NCBI GenBank assembly: GCA_030835085.1
Contig: JAUQWQ010000171.1
Location: 1 to 44,975 of the forward strand
Origin: Ignavibacteria bacterium
Lineage (GTDB): Bacteria > Bacteroidota > Ignavibacteria > Tepidaquicellales > OLB5
Reading direction: 5' to 3'
Length of the DNA: 44,975 bases
The position numbers and the translations under genes were made by a program. This document shows, piece by piece, positions 35,134 to 43,257 of this stretch. Under the pieces are notes generated by a model, which had not been told where the DNA came from, searched no databases, and saw only the letters and a program-made list of their open reading frames with translations. Numbering within the stretch: position 1 is the stretch's first letter; each line of letters opens with the position of its first letter.

Positions 35134-35870
35134 AGAGAAAACCATTTCAGGGCGTGCTGAACATAATCCGTTTCAACTGGCATTTTTACCTTATGGCAAT
35201 TCCGATCGTATTGTTTGTGGCGTATGCTGGCTGGTATTTTTCGGGTCCGGTATCGTGGCTGCATTTCGCAGCAGCAGCTTTAGCTGCTTTAAGTATAATG
35301 ATCTCCCTTGCAGCTTCCTGGTATATTTATGACAGATCGAACCTCTACACTCTGGATTGGATTGAGGGCTTTGATATCCCGGTACCAAAACACATAGCTA
35401 ACATCAACGCAGGATTTGATGAAACAAGCGCATTACTTCAGAAAAAGTTTCCTGATTCCGTGCTTAATGTGTTTGATTTTTACGATCCCAATAAGCACAC
35501 AGAAATTTCAATTGAGCGTGCCCGGAGCGCGTACCCCTCTTATCCGGGAACCCGGCTGCTGGATACAGGCAAAATTGAACTGGAACAGGGATATTATGAT
35601 ATAATTTTCCTCATTCTTGCCGTTCATGAAATAAGAAATAACCGTGAACGTACAGATTTTTTCAGGCTGTTGAAAGGATCACTCACGCCTAACGGCAGAA
35701 TAATTATTGTTGAACACCAAAGAGATATTGCTAATTTTGTGGCATTCAATATTGGGTTTATGCATTTTCACTCTCCAAAAACCTGGAATGAGAATTTTAG
35801 CTCCGCAGGTTTAAAGCTGCTTGATACAAAAAAGCTTACACCATTTCTGAATATTTATAACTTAGCTTAA
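35130..35870 (+). CDS. membrane-anchored methyltransferase-like protein
   Basis: I choose the ATG at 35130, which overlaps the DUF2071 stop as ATGA, rather than GTG at 35121. Two hydrophobic segments (about residues 17-60) precede a soluble domain with class I methyltransferase order. The DSVLNVFDFYDPNKHTEIS strand stands in place of the normal VLDIGCGxG motif, followed by YYDIIFLILAVHEIRN, LLKGSLTPNGRIIIVEHQRD and the late SAGLKLLDTKKLTPF. The SAM-loop glycines are missing, so activity is doubtful or atypical. Membrane anchoring plus coupling to DUF2071/DoxX suggests a membrane-bound small-molecule role. Confidence 0.7.
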   Translation: MKRKPFQGVLNIIRFNWHFYLMAIPIVLFVAYAGWYFSGPVSWLHFAAAALAALSIMISLAASWYIYDRSNLYTLDWIEGFDIPVPKHIANINAGFDETSALLQKKFPDSVLNVFDFYDPNKHTEISIERARSAYPSYPGTRLLDTGKIELEQGYYDIIFLILAVHEIRNNRERTDFFRLLKGSLTPNGRIIIVEHQRDIANFVAFNIGFMHFHSPKTWNENFSSAGLKLLDTKKLTPFLNIYNLA

Positions 35871-35882
35871 TAAGTTTACTGA

Positions 35883-36281
35883 ATGGAAATATATTTAAAA
35901 ATCGCGGGAATAATACTTATCATTCTGGGAATCGTACACATAGCGTTCCCAAGGCGATTCAGCTGGAAGAAAGAACTTGCCGGACTAAGCCTGATAAATA
36001 AGCAGATGATGGTAGTACATACTTTCTTTATCGCGCTCACCGTATTTATGATGGGAGTGCTGAGCCTGTTTTATTCCAATGAACTTATCACTACTCCATT
36101 TGGCAGGGTAATATCACTTGGTTTTGCCATATTCTGGTTCATAAGGCTGGTGTTTCAATTCTTTGTTTACTCAAAGGAGCTGTGGAAGGGCAAAACCTTT
36201 GAAACAGTTATGCATGTAGTTTTTGCTATAACGTGGATATATCTGACTTTGATATACTTTCTGGCTTACAGTTCATTTTAA
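35883..36281 (+). CDS. four-helix membrane protein of unknown function
   Basis: The 132-residue protein has four transmembrane helices (about residues 3-21, 40-62, 74-93 and 106-128). Conserved-looking residues are the PRRFSWKKELAGLSLINKQM loop after helix 1 and the RLVFQFFVYSKELWKGK loop. There is no signal peptide or lipobox. It follows the methyltransferase-like gene by 12 bases and appears to be part of the same operon. No family is named with confidence. Confidence 0.7.
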   Translation: MEIYLKIAGIILIILGIVHIAFPRRFSWKKELAGLSLINKQMMVVHTFFIALTVFMMGVLSLFYSNELITTPFGRVISLGFAIFWFIRLVFQFFVYSKELWKGKTFETVMHVVFAITWIYLTLIYFLAYSSF

Positions 36282-36301
36282 AAATATAATAAATCATTTT
36301 T

Positions 36302-36835
36302 ATGGCAATTGACCCCAAAGATCCGTTTGAAGATGACGATGAGGATGAAAACCCCGAAGAAGGATTTGATCCCGAAGAATATATTAATGAAATGGATGAT
36401 GAAGATTACAAAGAAGCAGAGGAAGAAATTAAAAATGAGCGCAAACGCCTGAAGGAAATGCCGCTTTACAAAAGCGCGGTTAATATAAGGAAACTGACAA
36501 CGTCTCTTGCGGAGACAATTAACGAGGAAGATGATACGCTGATGATGAAAGACCAGATGCTGTTGAATGCGTATATGTTAGGACCCAAAATTGCGGGTGC
36601 TGAAGCTGCTGACCTGTACACGCTCAGAATGGAAAATGCAGTCTTAATAAAGATACACGCCCGAGAACTGCTGACGCAAACATCCTTCTGCAAAGCAGAA
36701 AAGCTTTCAAAACCTGAGTATCTGAAATTATTGAGGGATGAAATAGAGAACTTCAGGATATTATTTGTTGAATGGGTTAAATCCTTTGATAAAGAGAACG
36801 ACATCAAAGATGACTGGGGTTTGTTTTATGATTAG
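36302..36835 (+). CDS. acidic soluble protein of unknown function
   Basis: This 177-residue protein has a highly acidic N-terminus (PFEDDDEDENPEEGFDPEEY) followed by a helical region (from about 50 to the end) without signal or membrane segment. It lies 20 bases after the four-helix protein. The helical part has the pattern of a small all-alpha protein (MMKDQMLLNAYMLGPKIAGAEAADLY). No family recognised. It ends close to the convergent methyltransferase gene. Confidence 0.7.
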   Translation: MAIDPKDPFEDDDEDENPEEGFDPEEYINEMDDEDYKEAEEEIKNERKRLKEMPLYKSAVNIRKLTTSLAETINEEDDTLMMKDQMLLNAYMLGPKIAGAEAADLYTLRMENAVLIKIHARELLTQTSFCKAEKLSKPEYLKLLRDEIENFRILFVEWVKSFDKENDIKDDWGLFYD

Positions 36836-36875
36836 AGCATCCAGGATACTCTTTGTACACTTATTGGTTAAATAA

Positions 36876-37457
36876 TCACTTCACCATATCAATAAATACT
36901 TCCCACCCTGCTCTTGGCTTAATGGAATTCTGCGCTATATCAAATTTCTGAATATTGAACACTCCTTCAAAATGCTTTAAGTATTCTTCCTTTGTATCAA
37001 CATAGGGCGGTCCGCCCGGTGAGGGTTCATTTTTAAATATCAATAAACCTGCTAAATGCCCGCCGGGCTTAAGCAGCTCACGCATTTTAAGTGCATACTT
37101 GCCCCGCAAAGCCGGGTTAATTGCAATAAAAAATGTCTGTTCAATTATCAGATCATATTGACCCGTATGCTCAAAGAAATCTTCATTCAGCAAATGCTCC
37201 ACGGGGAAATCCTTTACCCGCCCCTTAAAATTCTCAAGCGGTTTGAGGGCAATATCCATTACGTAAACATTCTTGAATCCGTTTTTGTGCAGGTATTCAG
37301 CTTCATAGGCATTACCTGCTCCCGGTATGAGTATTTTAACGATTTTATCCGTAAGTGTATCAATAAAATCAGTTATAGGCGGAGCCGCATAGCCGATATC
37401 CCACCCGGTTTTGCTTTCAAGCCAGCGTTTCTGCCAGAATTCCTGTGTATTATCCAT
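36876..37457 (-). CDS. class I SAM methyltransferase, thiopurine S-methyltransferase-like
   Basis: The 193-residue protein has a TPMT-family pattern: N-terminal FWQKRWLESKTGWDIG, SAM motif I KILIPGAGNAYEAEYL, VYVMDIALKPL, YDLIIEQTFFIAINPALRGKYALKM and PGGHLAGLLIFKNEPSPGGPPY. TPMT-like bacterial enzymes methylate thiols, selenium or tellurium species. The specific substrate cannot be read. It is a single gene, convergent with the WYL-led operon. Confidence 0.88.
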   Translation of the reverse strand: MDNTQEFWQKRWLESKTGWDIGYAAPPITDFIDTLTDKIVKILIPGAGNAYEAEYLHKNGFKNVYVMDIALKPLENFKGRVKDFPVEHLLNEDFFEHTGQYDLIIEQTFFIAINPALRGKYALKMRELLKPGGHLAGLLIFKNEPSPGGPPYVDTKEEYLKHFEGVFNIQKFDIAQNSIKPRAGWEVFIDMVK

Positions 37458-37635
37458 AGTTAATTAATCATCTTTCTGACTTCTGCAATCAAAGTACTAA
37501 ATAGATACTTGAAGTAAGCCCCATATAAATTCGTGTACATTCGTGAAATTAGTGGTTAAGCTTTTTTAAGTTGAATTGTCTCATTATTGGTTTACAAAGT
37601 TATGTTTAATTTAATTAATTTGCATCTGATTTAAT

Positions 37636-39402
37636 TTGAAGACGAAAATAAACATACCGCTTATCACCACGGATAACACCGTATCACTGCATGATACTGT
37701 TTTCACAGTGTTTGATGTTGAAACCACAGGTCTGAGTGCTGAGAGCAACCGCATGACTGAAATTGGAATAGTCAAAATGCGGGGCGGAGAAATAATTGAT
37801 GAGTACGAAACGCTTATGAATCCGGGTGAATTCGTTCCGCCATACATTACGCAACTTACAGGAATAACAAATGAAATGGTGCACAAAAAGCCGGCATTTG
37901 AAGAACTTGCGCAGAGTATACTTGATTTCATCAAAGGCGGTGATACAGTCTTCCCTGTGCTTGGCGGCCATAATGTAAGGTTTGATTACAGCTTTCTGAA
38001 TGCCTCGCTCCTTAGGGCGGGATATAACAAACTGGACTACCCCGCACTTTGCACCGCCAGGCTTGCGCGCAGGCTGAGCCGCGCACTGCCCTCAAAATCA
38101 CTGGACTCCCTTAAGCGCCACTTCGGCATTCACGCAAAACGTAAACACCGCGCTATTGATGATGCACGCGCAACTGCTCAGATACTCTCGATATTCATTG
38201 AGCAGCTTGTAAATGAATTTGAATTTGAAACCGTTGATGATGTGCTCGGATTCCAATACAGGAAGATATATGATGAGACAAAGACCACACCACGGTTCAG
38301 AAAAATAAAGGTTGATCTGAAAGAGGTACCTAAGCAGCCCGGCATTTATTTCATGCTGAATAAAAAAGATGAAATAATATACATTGGCAAAGCAAAGAAT
38401 TTAAAAGAGCGGCTAGGTTCGTACTTTTATCATAACGTATCTCACACAAGTAAAATAAAAAAACTTGTGCGGTATGTTCATAAGGTTGAATGGGAATGCA
38501 CAGGCTCAGAGCTTTCAGCTCTTTTGGCAGAAAGCCGAATGATAAAAACGCACAAGCCAAGGTTTAATTCAGCAATAAAATCATACCGCAAATTCCCTTT
38601 TATTAAAATAGATGTTCAACGGACTTTCCCAAAAATATACAAGGTGTATGAAATTCTGCCCGATGGCGCAAAGTATTATGGACCCTTCGCAAGCTCATTT
38701 ACAGTAAATAACCTGATTGAAAGAATTAACAAGCTTTATAAACTGCGCAAGTGTGATGATATAAATCTGAAACCTGCCAAATCTCACAGTACATGTCTCT
38801 ACCATGAAATCGGTCAGTGCGGCGCTCCGTGTAACTTTACATCTTCGGTACCTGAGTATCACCGGGAAGTTAAACGGGTTGATAAATTCCTGCTCTCGGA
38901 TTCCGAAGAAGGGGCAGTCAGATTCCTTGAGCGAGAAATGGAAATTGCCGCTGAAGAAATGAACTTTGAACACGCTTCGCACATAAGAGATAATATTAAC
39001 GACCTGAAGAAAGTGATGCTGAATATTGAGCTCACAAATTCAATTGTCGAACTGCAGAATTACATCATAAAGTGCAGAAATGATAATGATGAAAATGCGT
39101 ATGAAATATTTTTGATGGTAAACGGTAAGGCGGCAAAAACATTCACAATAAATGAAACTAACAAAGCCGATTTGGATTACATGGAAAATATCAAAGAGGA
39201 GATAAATTATTTGTATTTCCACGGTGCGCTCTTTAAGGATTTTGTTTTTTCGAAAGCGTATCATAAGTTCAAACTTGATGAAATTGACACCCTGAAAATA
39301 ATATCCAACTGGGTGTACCGCAACTACAAACCATCCAGAATACTCAAAATGACTGCCAAAACAAAGATAGAAGATGTAATGAAGTTCATCCGGAAAAAGT
39401 GA
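37636..39402 (+). CDS. DnaQ-like exonuclease fused to GIY-YIG (UvrC-like N-terminal half)
   Basis: The 588-residue protein starts at a TTG. Domain 1 (20-190) is a 3'-5' exonuclease of the DEDDh type: FDVETTGLS with Asp27 and Glu29, GHNVRFDYSF with Asp117, and HRAIDDARATA with His171 and Asp175/176. Domain 2 (about 234-315) is GIY-YIG: GIYFML (236-241), YIGKAKNLKERLGSYF with Arg259, and ESRMIKTHKPRFN with Glu299. A UVR-type helix hairpin (EMEIAAEEMNFEHASHIRDN) follows. The UvrC RNase H-like nuclease and HhH domains are missing. This is the DnaQ/Cho type of repair nuclease fusion found in many bacteria, acting in nucleotide excision repair. Confidence 0.9.
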   Translation: MKTKINIPLITTDNTVSLHDTVFTVFDVETTGLSAESNRMTEIGIVKMRGGEIIDEYETLMNPGEFVPPYITQLTGITNEMVHKKPAFEELAQSILDFIKGGDTVFPVLGGHNVRFDYSFLNASLLRAGYNKLDYPALCTARLARRLSRALPSKSLDSLKRHFGIHAKRKHRAIDDARATAQILSIFIEQLVNEFEFETVDDVLGFQYRKIYDETKTTPRFRKIKVDLKEVPKQPGIYFMLNKKDEIIYIGKAKNLKERLGSYFYHNVSHTSKIKKLVRYVHKVEWECTGSELSALLAESRMIKTHKPRFNSAIKSYRKFPFIKIDVQRTFPKIYKVYEILPDGAKYYGPFASSFTVNNLIERINKLYKLRKCDDINLKPAKSHSTCLYHEIGQCGAPCNFTSSVPEYHREVKRVDKFLLSDSEEGAVRFLEREMEIAAEEMNFEHASHIRDNINDLKKVMLNIELTNSIVELQNYIIKCRNDNDENAYEIFLMVNGKAAKTFTINETNKADLDYMENIKEEINYLYFHGALFKDFVFSKAYHKFKLDEIDTLKIISNWVYRNYKPSRILKMTAKTKIEDVMKFIRKK

Positions 39403-39527
39403 TATTTATCCCCAAAACTACCGAATTTTAGGTTAGATTTAATTGGAAAAAATTATTATTTATGTGTTCTATAACCGCAAAAATTCAGCTAAATAGCACT
39501 AAAACGGCTGAAATTCTTTGAAATATT

Positions 39528-39614
39528 GCCCGGATGGCGGAACTGGTAGACGCGCAGGACTTAAAATCCTGTTGGGATAATATCTCAGTGCCGGTTCGAT
39601 TCCGGCTCCGGGCA
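39528..39614 (+). tRNA. tRNA-Leu (anticodon UAA)
   Basis: The acceptor GCCCGGA (39528-39534) pairs with TCCGGGC (39607-39613). The anticodon arm CAGGA-CTTAAAA-TCCTG gives anticodon TAA. The long variable arm expected of tRNA-Leu follows. The T-arm CCGGTTCGATTCCGG is intact. CCA is not encoded. The gene ends 28 bases before the nuoJ ATG. Confidence 0.97.
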
Positions 39615-39642
39615 CTTGCTTCACATTTTTTTTACTACTACA

Positions 39643-40161
39643 ATGATCTGGAATGCTGAAAATATAATAACACTTTCATTTGCCATCCTGGCACTGGGTT
39701 CGGCAATCATGATGATAACCAGGCGCAGCCCCATAACCAGCGCTTTATATTTAATTGTTAATTTCTTTGCGATTTCAGGCGTGTACCTCATGCTGCGCTC
39801 ACAATTCGTGGCAATAATTCAGATCCTTGTATACGCAGGAGCTATTATGGTGCTCTTCCTTTTTGTAATTATGTTACTTAACCTAAGCGGCGAGAAAAAA
39901 CTTTTGGAGACCTTTTCATACAAAAAGATATCGGCAATAATTCTCGGATTAATGCTGTTTGCTTCTCTTGGTATTACAGCGTTTTTCGCATTCTTCGGGA
40001 AGTACAAAACAATGAATCCAAACGCCGAAATAATGGGTACAATTCAATCGGTAGGCAAAGAGCTTTACACCACATATTCATTCCCGTTTGAGCTTGTTTC
40101 ATTCGTACTGCTTGCAGCAATTGTCGGCGCCATAGTTCTCGCACAAAAGAAGTTTGAATAA
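39643..40161 (+). CDS. nuoJ: NADH-quinone oxidoreductase subunit J
   Basis: NuoJ is a proton-channel-side membrane subunit of complex I. I start at ATG 39643 (172 residues), which removes nine implausible residues encoded by a TTG start directly against the tRNA. Five transmembrane helices are seen. Hallmark features are LITRRSPITSALYLIV-type wording (here ITRRSPITSALYLIVNFFAISGVYLMLRSQF), QILVYAGAIMVLFLFVIMLLNL and the late FPFELVSFVLLAAIVGAIVLA. No other nuo gene is in the window. Its stop overlaps the trpS ATG (TAATG). Confidence 0.92.
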   Translation: MIWNAENIITLSFAILALGSAIMMITRRSPITSALYLIVNFFAISGVYLMLRSQFVAIIQILVYAGAIMVLFLFVIMLLNLSGEKKLLETFSYKKISAIILGLMLFASLGITAFFAFFGKYKTMNPNAEIMGTIQSVGKELYTTYSFPFELVSFVLLAAIVGAIVLAQKKFE

Positions 40162-41162
40162 TGGCTTCACCCTCACAATCTACATCACAGAAGAAAAGAA
40201 TACTCTCAGGCGTAAAGCCCACAGGTAAGGTGCATATTGGCAATTACCTCGGCGCAATGCAGGGGCATGTTAACATGCAGGATGACCGTGAGAATTATAT
40301 TTTTATTGCTGACCTGCACTCGTTAACCACAGTTAAAAACAAAGCAGAGCTTCAGGAACTGATACTTGATCTTGCAATGGATTACCTCGCTTTAGGGCTT
40401 GACCCCAACAAAGCGGTGTTCTTCAGACAAAGTGATGTGCCTGAACATGCCGAACTTACCTGGATACTCAGCTGTTTAACTCCTATGCCGATGCTTGAGC
40501 TGGCGCACGCATATAAAGATGCTGTTGCAAAAGGAATAAAAGAAATTAACGCAGGACTCTTTACATATCCGGTACTCATGGCTGTTGATATACTTATTTA
40601 TAAACCTGATATTGTTCCTGTTGGCAAAGACCAGAAGCAGCATGTTGAAATTGCCCGTGACTTGGCAGGAAAATTCAACCGTACTTATGGTGAAGTGTTC
40701 AAATTGCCCACAGCGTATATACCAGAAGAAGTCGCAGTTGTTATTGGTACCGACGGGCAGAAGATGAGCAAAAGTTACGGCAATACTATTGAGATCTTTG
40801 CATCAGATAAAGCTTTGAAGAAACAGATATTGGGTATTGTAACGGATTCAACACCTGTTGAAAGCCCAAAGGATCCTGATAATGATACCATTTTCAAGCT
40901 GTATTCATACTTCGCAAATGCTGAAGAAAAATCCACACTGGCAGAAAAATACCGCGCCGGGGGAATGGGCTATGGGGACGCAAAGAAAATGCTGCTTGAA
41001 AAGGTCATAGAAACATTCAAACCCTTCCGTGAAGAACGCGAACGTTTGAAAAACGATATTGCTTACGTTAAAGATATCCTGAAAAAAGGGGCTGAAAAAG
41101 CACGAATTGTGGCTTCCGAGACAAAAGCAGAAGTCTGGGATAAAACCGGCTTAAGCATTTAG
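40161..41162 (+). CDS. trpS: tryptophanyl-tRNA synthetase
   Basis: The 333-residue class Ic synthetase charges tRNA-Trp. The HIGH-type motif is HIGN at 25-28 in SGVKPTGKVHIGNYLGA, and KMSKS is at 201-205 within TDGQKMSKSYGNTI. The conserved DILIYKPDIVPVGKDQKQHVE lies between. It overlaps nuoJ by one base, so it probably depends on nuoJ translation or a nearby promoter. A P-loop protein gene follows after 37 bases. Confidence 0.97.
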   Translation: MASPSQSTSQKKRILSGVKPTGKVHIGNYLGAMQGHVNMQDDRENYIFIADLHSLTTVKNKAELQELILDLAMDYLALGLDPNKAVFFRQSDVPEHAELTWILSCLTPMPMLELAHAYKDAVAKGIKEINAGLFTYPVLMAVDILIYKPDIVPVGKDQKQHVEIARDLAGKFNRTYGEVFKLPTAYIPEEVAVVIGTDGQKMSKSYGNTIEIFASDKALKKQILGIVTDSTPVESPKDPDNDTIFKLYSYFANAEEKSTLAEKYRAGGMGYGDAKKMLLEKVIETFKPFREERERLKNDIAYVKDILKKGAEKARIVASETKAEVWDKTGLSI

Positions 41163-41199
41163 GATCAAGTAACACAACTATCCTCTCCGCAGATAAATA

Positions 41200-41706
41200 A
41201 TGATAATATTCCTATCCGGCTCAATTAATTCCGGTAAAACAACCATAGCGAATCTGCTTGTTAAAGCAATTCCCCGAACTTCTCACATTGAAGTTGACGA
41301 TTTACGGGCAATGGTAAGCTGGATGCCGCTTGAAGAATCAATTCCGTTGAACCTTAAGAACGCATTAAGTCTTACTCTGAATTTCATTAAGGAAGAAATG
41401 AATGTAATCATTACTTATCCTCTCAGCAGGGATGAATATGAATACTTCAATAAAAATCTGCCGCTTGATATACAAAGATTTTTCTTTACGCTGAATCCAA
41501 GATTAGACCATGCACTAACTAACCGCGGTGACCGTGAGCTCACAGAATGGGAAGTTGAAAGAATAAAATATCATTACAAAACAGGTGTAAACGATCCCGG
41601 ATTTGGAATTACAATAGATAACACAATGCAAACCCCCGAAGAAACCCTAAATGATATATTATATTACATAGAGCAGCGCGAAATAAGATACAAGATGGAA
41701 GATTAA
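41200..41706 (+). CDS. small P-loop NTPase (kinase-like)
   Basis: The 168-residue protein is a P-loop kinase-type NTPase with Walker A GSINSGKTT (7-15). The EVDDLRAM segment after the first helix is typical of shikimate- and nucleotide-kinase-like proteins. LNPRLDHALTNRGDRELTEWEVERIKYHY resembles a lid. Length and layout fit a small-molecule kinase such as chloramphenicol phosphotransferase-like or AAA_33 proteins. The substrate is unknown. It is downstream of trpS and could be co-transcribed. Confidence 0.8.
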   Translation: MIIFLSGSINSGKTTIANLLVKAIPRTSHIEVDDLRAMVSWMPLEESIPLNLKNALSLTLNFIKEEMNVIITYPLSRDEYEYFNKNLPLDIQRFFFTLNPRLDHALTNRGDRELTEWEVERIKYHYKTGVNDPGFGITIDNTMQTPEETLNDILYYIEQREIRYKMED

Positions 41707-41733
41707 GGTCAATTGATGTAGTTTCAGCCCTTG

Positions 41734-41759
41734 CTTTCCCAAACTGGAGTTTGGGAAAG
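41734..41759. repeat. palindrome, 12-bp stem
   Basis: CTTTCCCAAACT-GG-AGTTTGGGAAAG is a perfect inverted repeat. CTTG before it and CAAG later (41774) extend the symmetry loosely. It lies just downstream of the P-loop gene and could act as its terminator. Confidence 0.8.
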
Positions 41760-41818
41760 AGTGTTCAATAAGCAAGTTTATGCAACTTCATAATTAAAAA
41801 CTGCTTTTACAGCGGCCT

Positions 41819-41991
41819 TTTAAAAATTGGCGTAAAAAAATTACTCGAGCAAGCGTAAGCAAGAAAATCTGTTTGAGTTCCGTCGGTACGACGGAACGAG
41901 TTATTTTCTTGCAGCGAAGCGAGAGTAATTTTAGACAATTTTTAAACAGCCTTGACTTTTTTGGTTCTTTTTGTGTCAAGACAAAAAGAAC
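41819..41991. repeat. nested long palindrome with adjoining hairpin, probable interspersed repeat
   Basis: The outer arms TTTAAAAATTG (41819-41829) and CAATTTTTAAA (41936-41946), the next arms AAAATTACTC / GAGTAATTTT (41837-41846, 41923-41932), GCAAGAAAAT / ATTTTCTTGC (41859-41868, 41903-41912) and the centre GTTCCGTCG / CGACGGAAC (41877-41885, 41889-41897) all pair in one 128-base structure. A separate hairpin GTTCTTTTTGT / ACAAAAAGAAC (41964-41974, 41981-41991) adjoins it. With the palindrome at 41734 they fill most of the gene-free 41707-42100. I see no convincing open frame there. Confidence 0.8.
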
Positions 41992-42100
41992 ACAATAAAC
42001 ATTCAGTTCGGGAAAAGATCTATTTCAAATGTATCTTAACAATAGAAAATGAAATCTTTCTCATCAATGACATATCAAGAGATTATTTCTATCACACCGT

Positions 42101-43135
42101 TCAGGGTATTAAAACTATCTTCCCGATCACCTCACCCTTCGCCATCATCTCATGAGCCTTCGCGGCATCTTTCAATTCCAGAGTTGCTCCAATGTGCGGC
42201 TTGACCTTTCCATCACTTACCAGTTTTATCAATTTTTCAAGCTCATGCTTTTCGCCAAGGTATAGGCCCAGCAGACTGATATGCCTTAAATATGTTTGAT
42301 GCAGCGATACCATTGCTTCCCTGCCGGTTAATATGCCGCAGAACAATATCTTACCGCCTTTTTTAACCATTTTAAAATTTTTGGGGAAAGCCTCGGGTCC
42401 GACGTAATCCAGGATGACATCTATACCCAATCCATTAGTTAAAGCCATAACTTCATCATCAATTGCTGAACCATCCCTGTGATTGAAGATATGGTCAACC
42501 CCCAATTGTTTAAGGAATTCGATCTTATGCGGAAATCCGGCTGTTGCAAAGACTTCGGCTCCTAAAGCTTTTGCAAGCTGAATTGCAATTATACCAAGTC
42601 CGCTGGTGCCGCCCCAGATAAAGAACTTATCGCCTTTTTGTACATCACCAATTGTTTTAACTGCGTGATAAGCCGTCAGACCCGCAACAGGCAGGCATGC
42701 CGCATCTTCAAAGGAAACATTATCGGGCAGCTTTACAAGTGATGATGCCGGTACCGCGGAATACTCAGCATACGAACCGTTGCGGTGCATACCAAAATAC
42801 TGCCAGCTTATTGATTGCCCTGCTTTACCTTTTCTAGCCCAGTCATCATCCGCTTCGGATACAATTGACCATGCGGCGACCCTATCGCCTTCTTTAAAGC
42901 CTTTCACTTCACTGCCGGTTTTTGCAATTACTCCGGCAATATCGCCGCCTAAAATATGCGGAAAGTTCAGCGCAAGTCCCGGGTACCCGCCTCGAATGAC
43001 GAGATCAGCCCTGTTGACTGATGTAGCTTTGATGTTTACCAGTACTTCATTTGGCTTTATCTCCGGTGTTGGGTGTTCTTGAGTATAAATAAGTTTATCT
43101 GTTCCGCCGTTTTCGTTTAATATTACTGCCTTCAT
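42101..43135 (-). CDS. zinc-less MDR family oxidoreductase (quinone oxidoreductase-like)
   Basis: The 344-residue medium-chain dehydrogenase/reductase has the GroES-like N-terminal domain and a Rossmann domain with FIWGGTSGLGIIAIQLAKALGAEVFATAG. Catalytic zinc ligands are missing: ATSVNRADLVIRGG replaces the Cys of alcohol dehydrogenases, and GGDIAG replaces GHE. That puts it in the QOR/zeta-crystallin/enoyl reductase-like branch, which uses NADPH. The substrate is unknown. It is a single gene, divergent from the two-component pair. Confidence 0.9.
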   Translation of the reverse strand: MKAVILNENGGTDKLIYTQEHPTPEIKPNEVLVNIKATSVNRADLVIRGGYPGLALNFPHILGGDIAGVIAKTGSEVKGFKEGDRVAAWSIVSEADDDWARKGKAGQSISWQYFGMHRNGSYAEYSAVPASSLVKLPDNVSFEDAACLPVAGLTAYHAVKTIGDVQKGDKFFIWGGTSGLGIIAIQLAKALGAEVFATAGFPHKIEFLKQLGVDHIFNHRDGSAIDDEVMALTNGLGIDVILDYVGPEAFPKNFKMVKKGGKILFCGILTGREAMVSLHQTYLRHISLLGLYLGEKHELEKLIKLVSDGKVKPHIGATLELKDAAKAHEMMAKGEVIGKIVLIP

Positions 43136-43257
43136 AGTTTGACTTAAGTTTTATAATTCTGCAAAAATAATCATAGTATAATTACGTAACAATTCGAATA
43201 ATATTCTATTGAAAATTCTCCACTTAAATTAAACAATAAATCCCTTATTTTTGCTTA

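Noticed and set aside
41952-42155. 67-residue open frame across the palindromic gap and the MDR gene end
   Set aside because: It runs through hairpin repeats and overlaps the end of the oxidoreductase gene; no ribosome binding site or domain is visible.
43139-43152. TTGACTTAAGTTTT as another CRP/FNR site, before the MDR gene
   Set aside because: Only one half matches, and it lies 4-17 bases before the start codon, where it would overlap the ribosome binding region.
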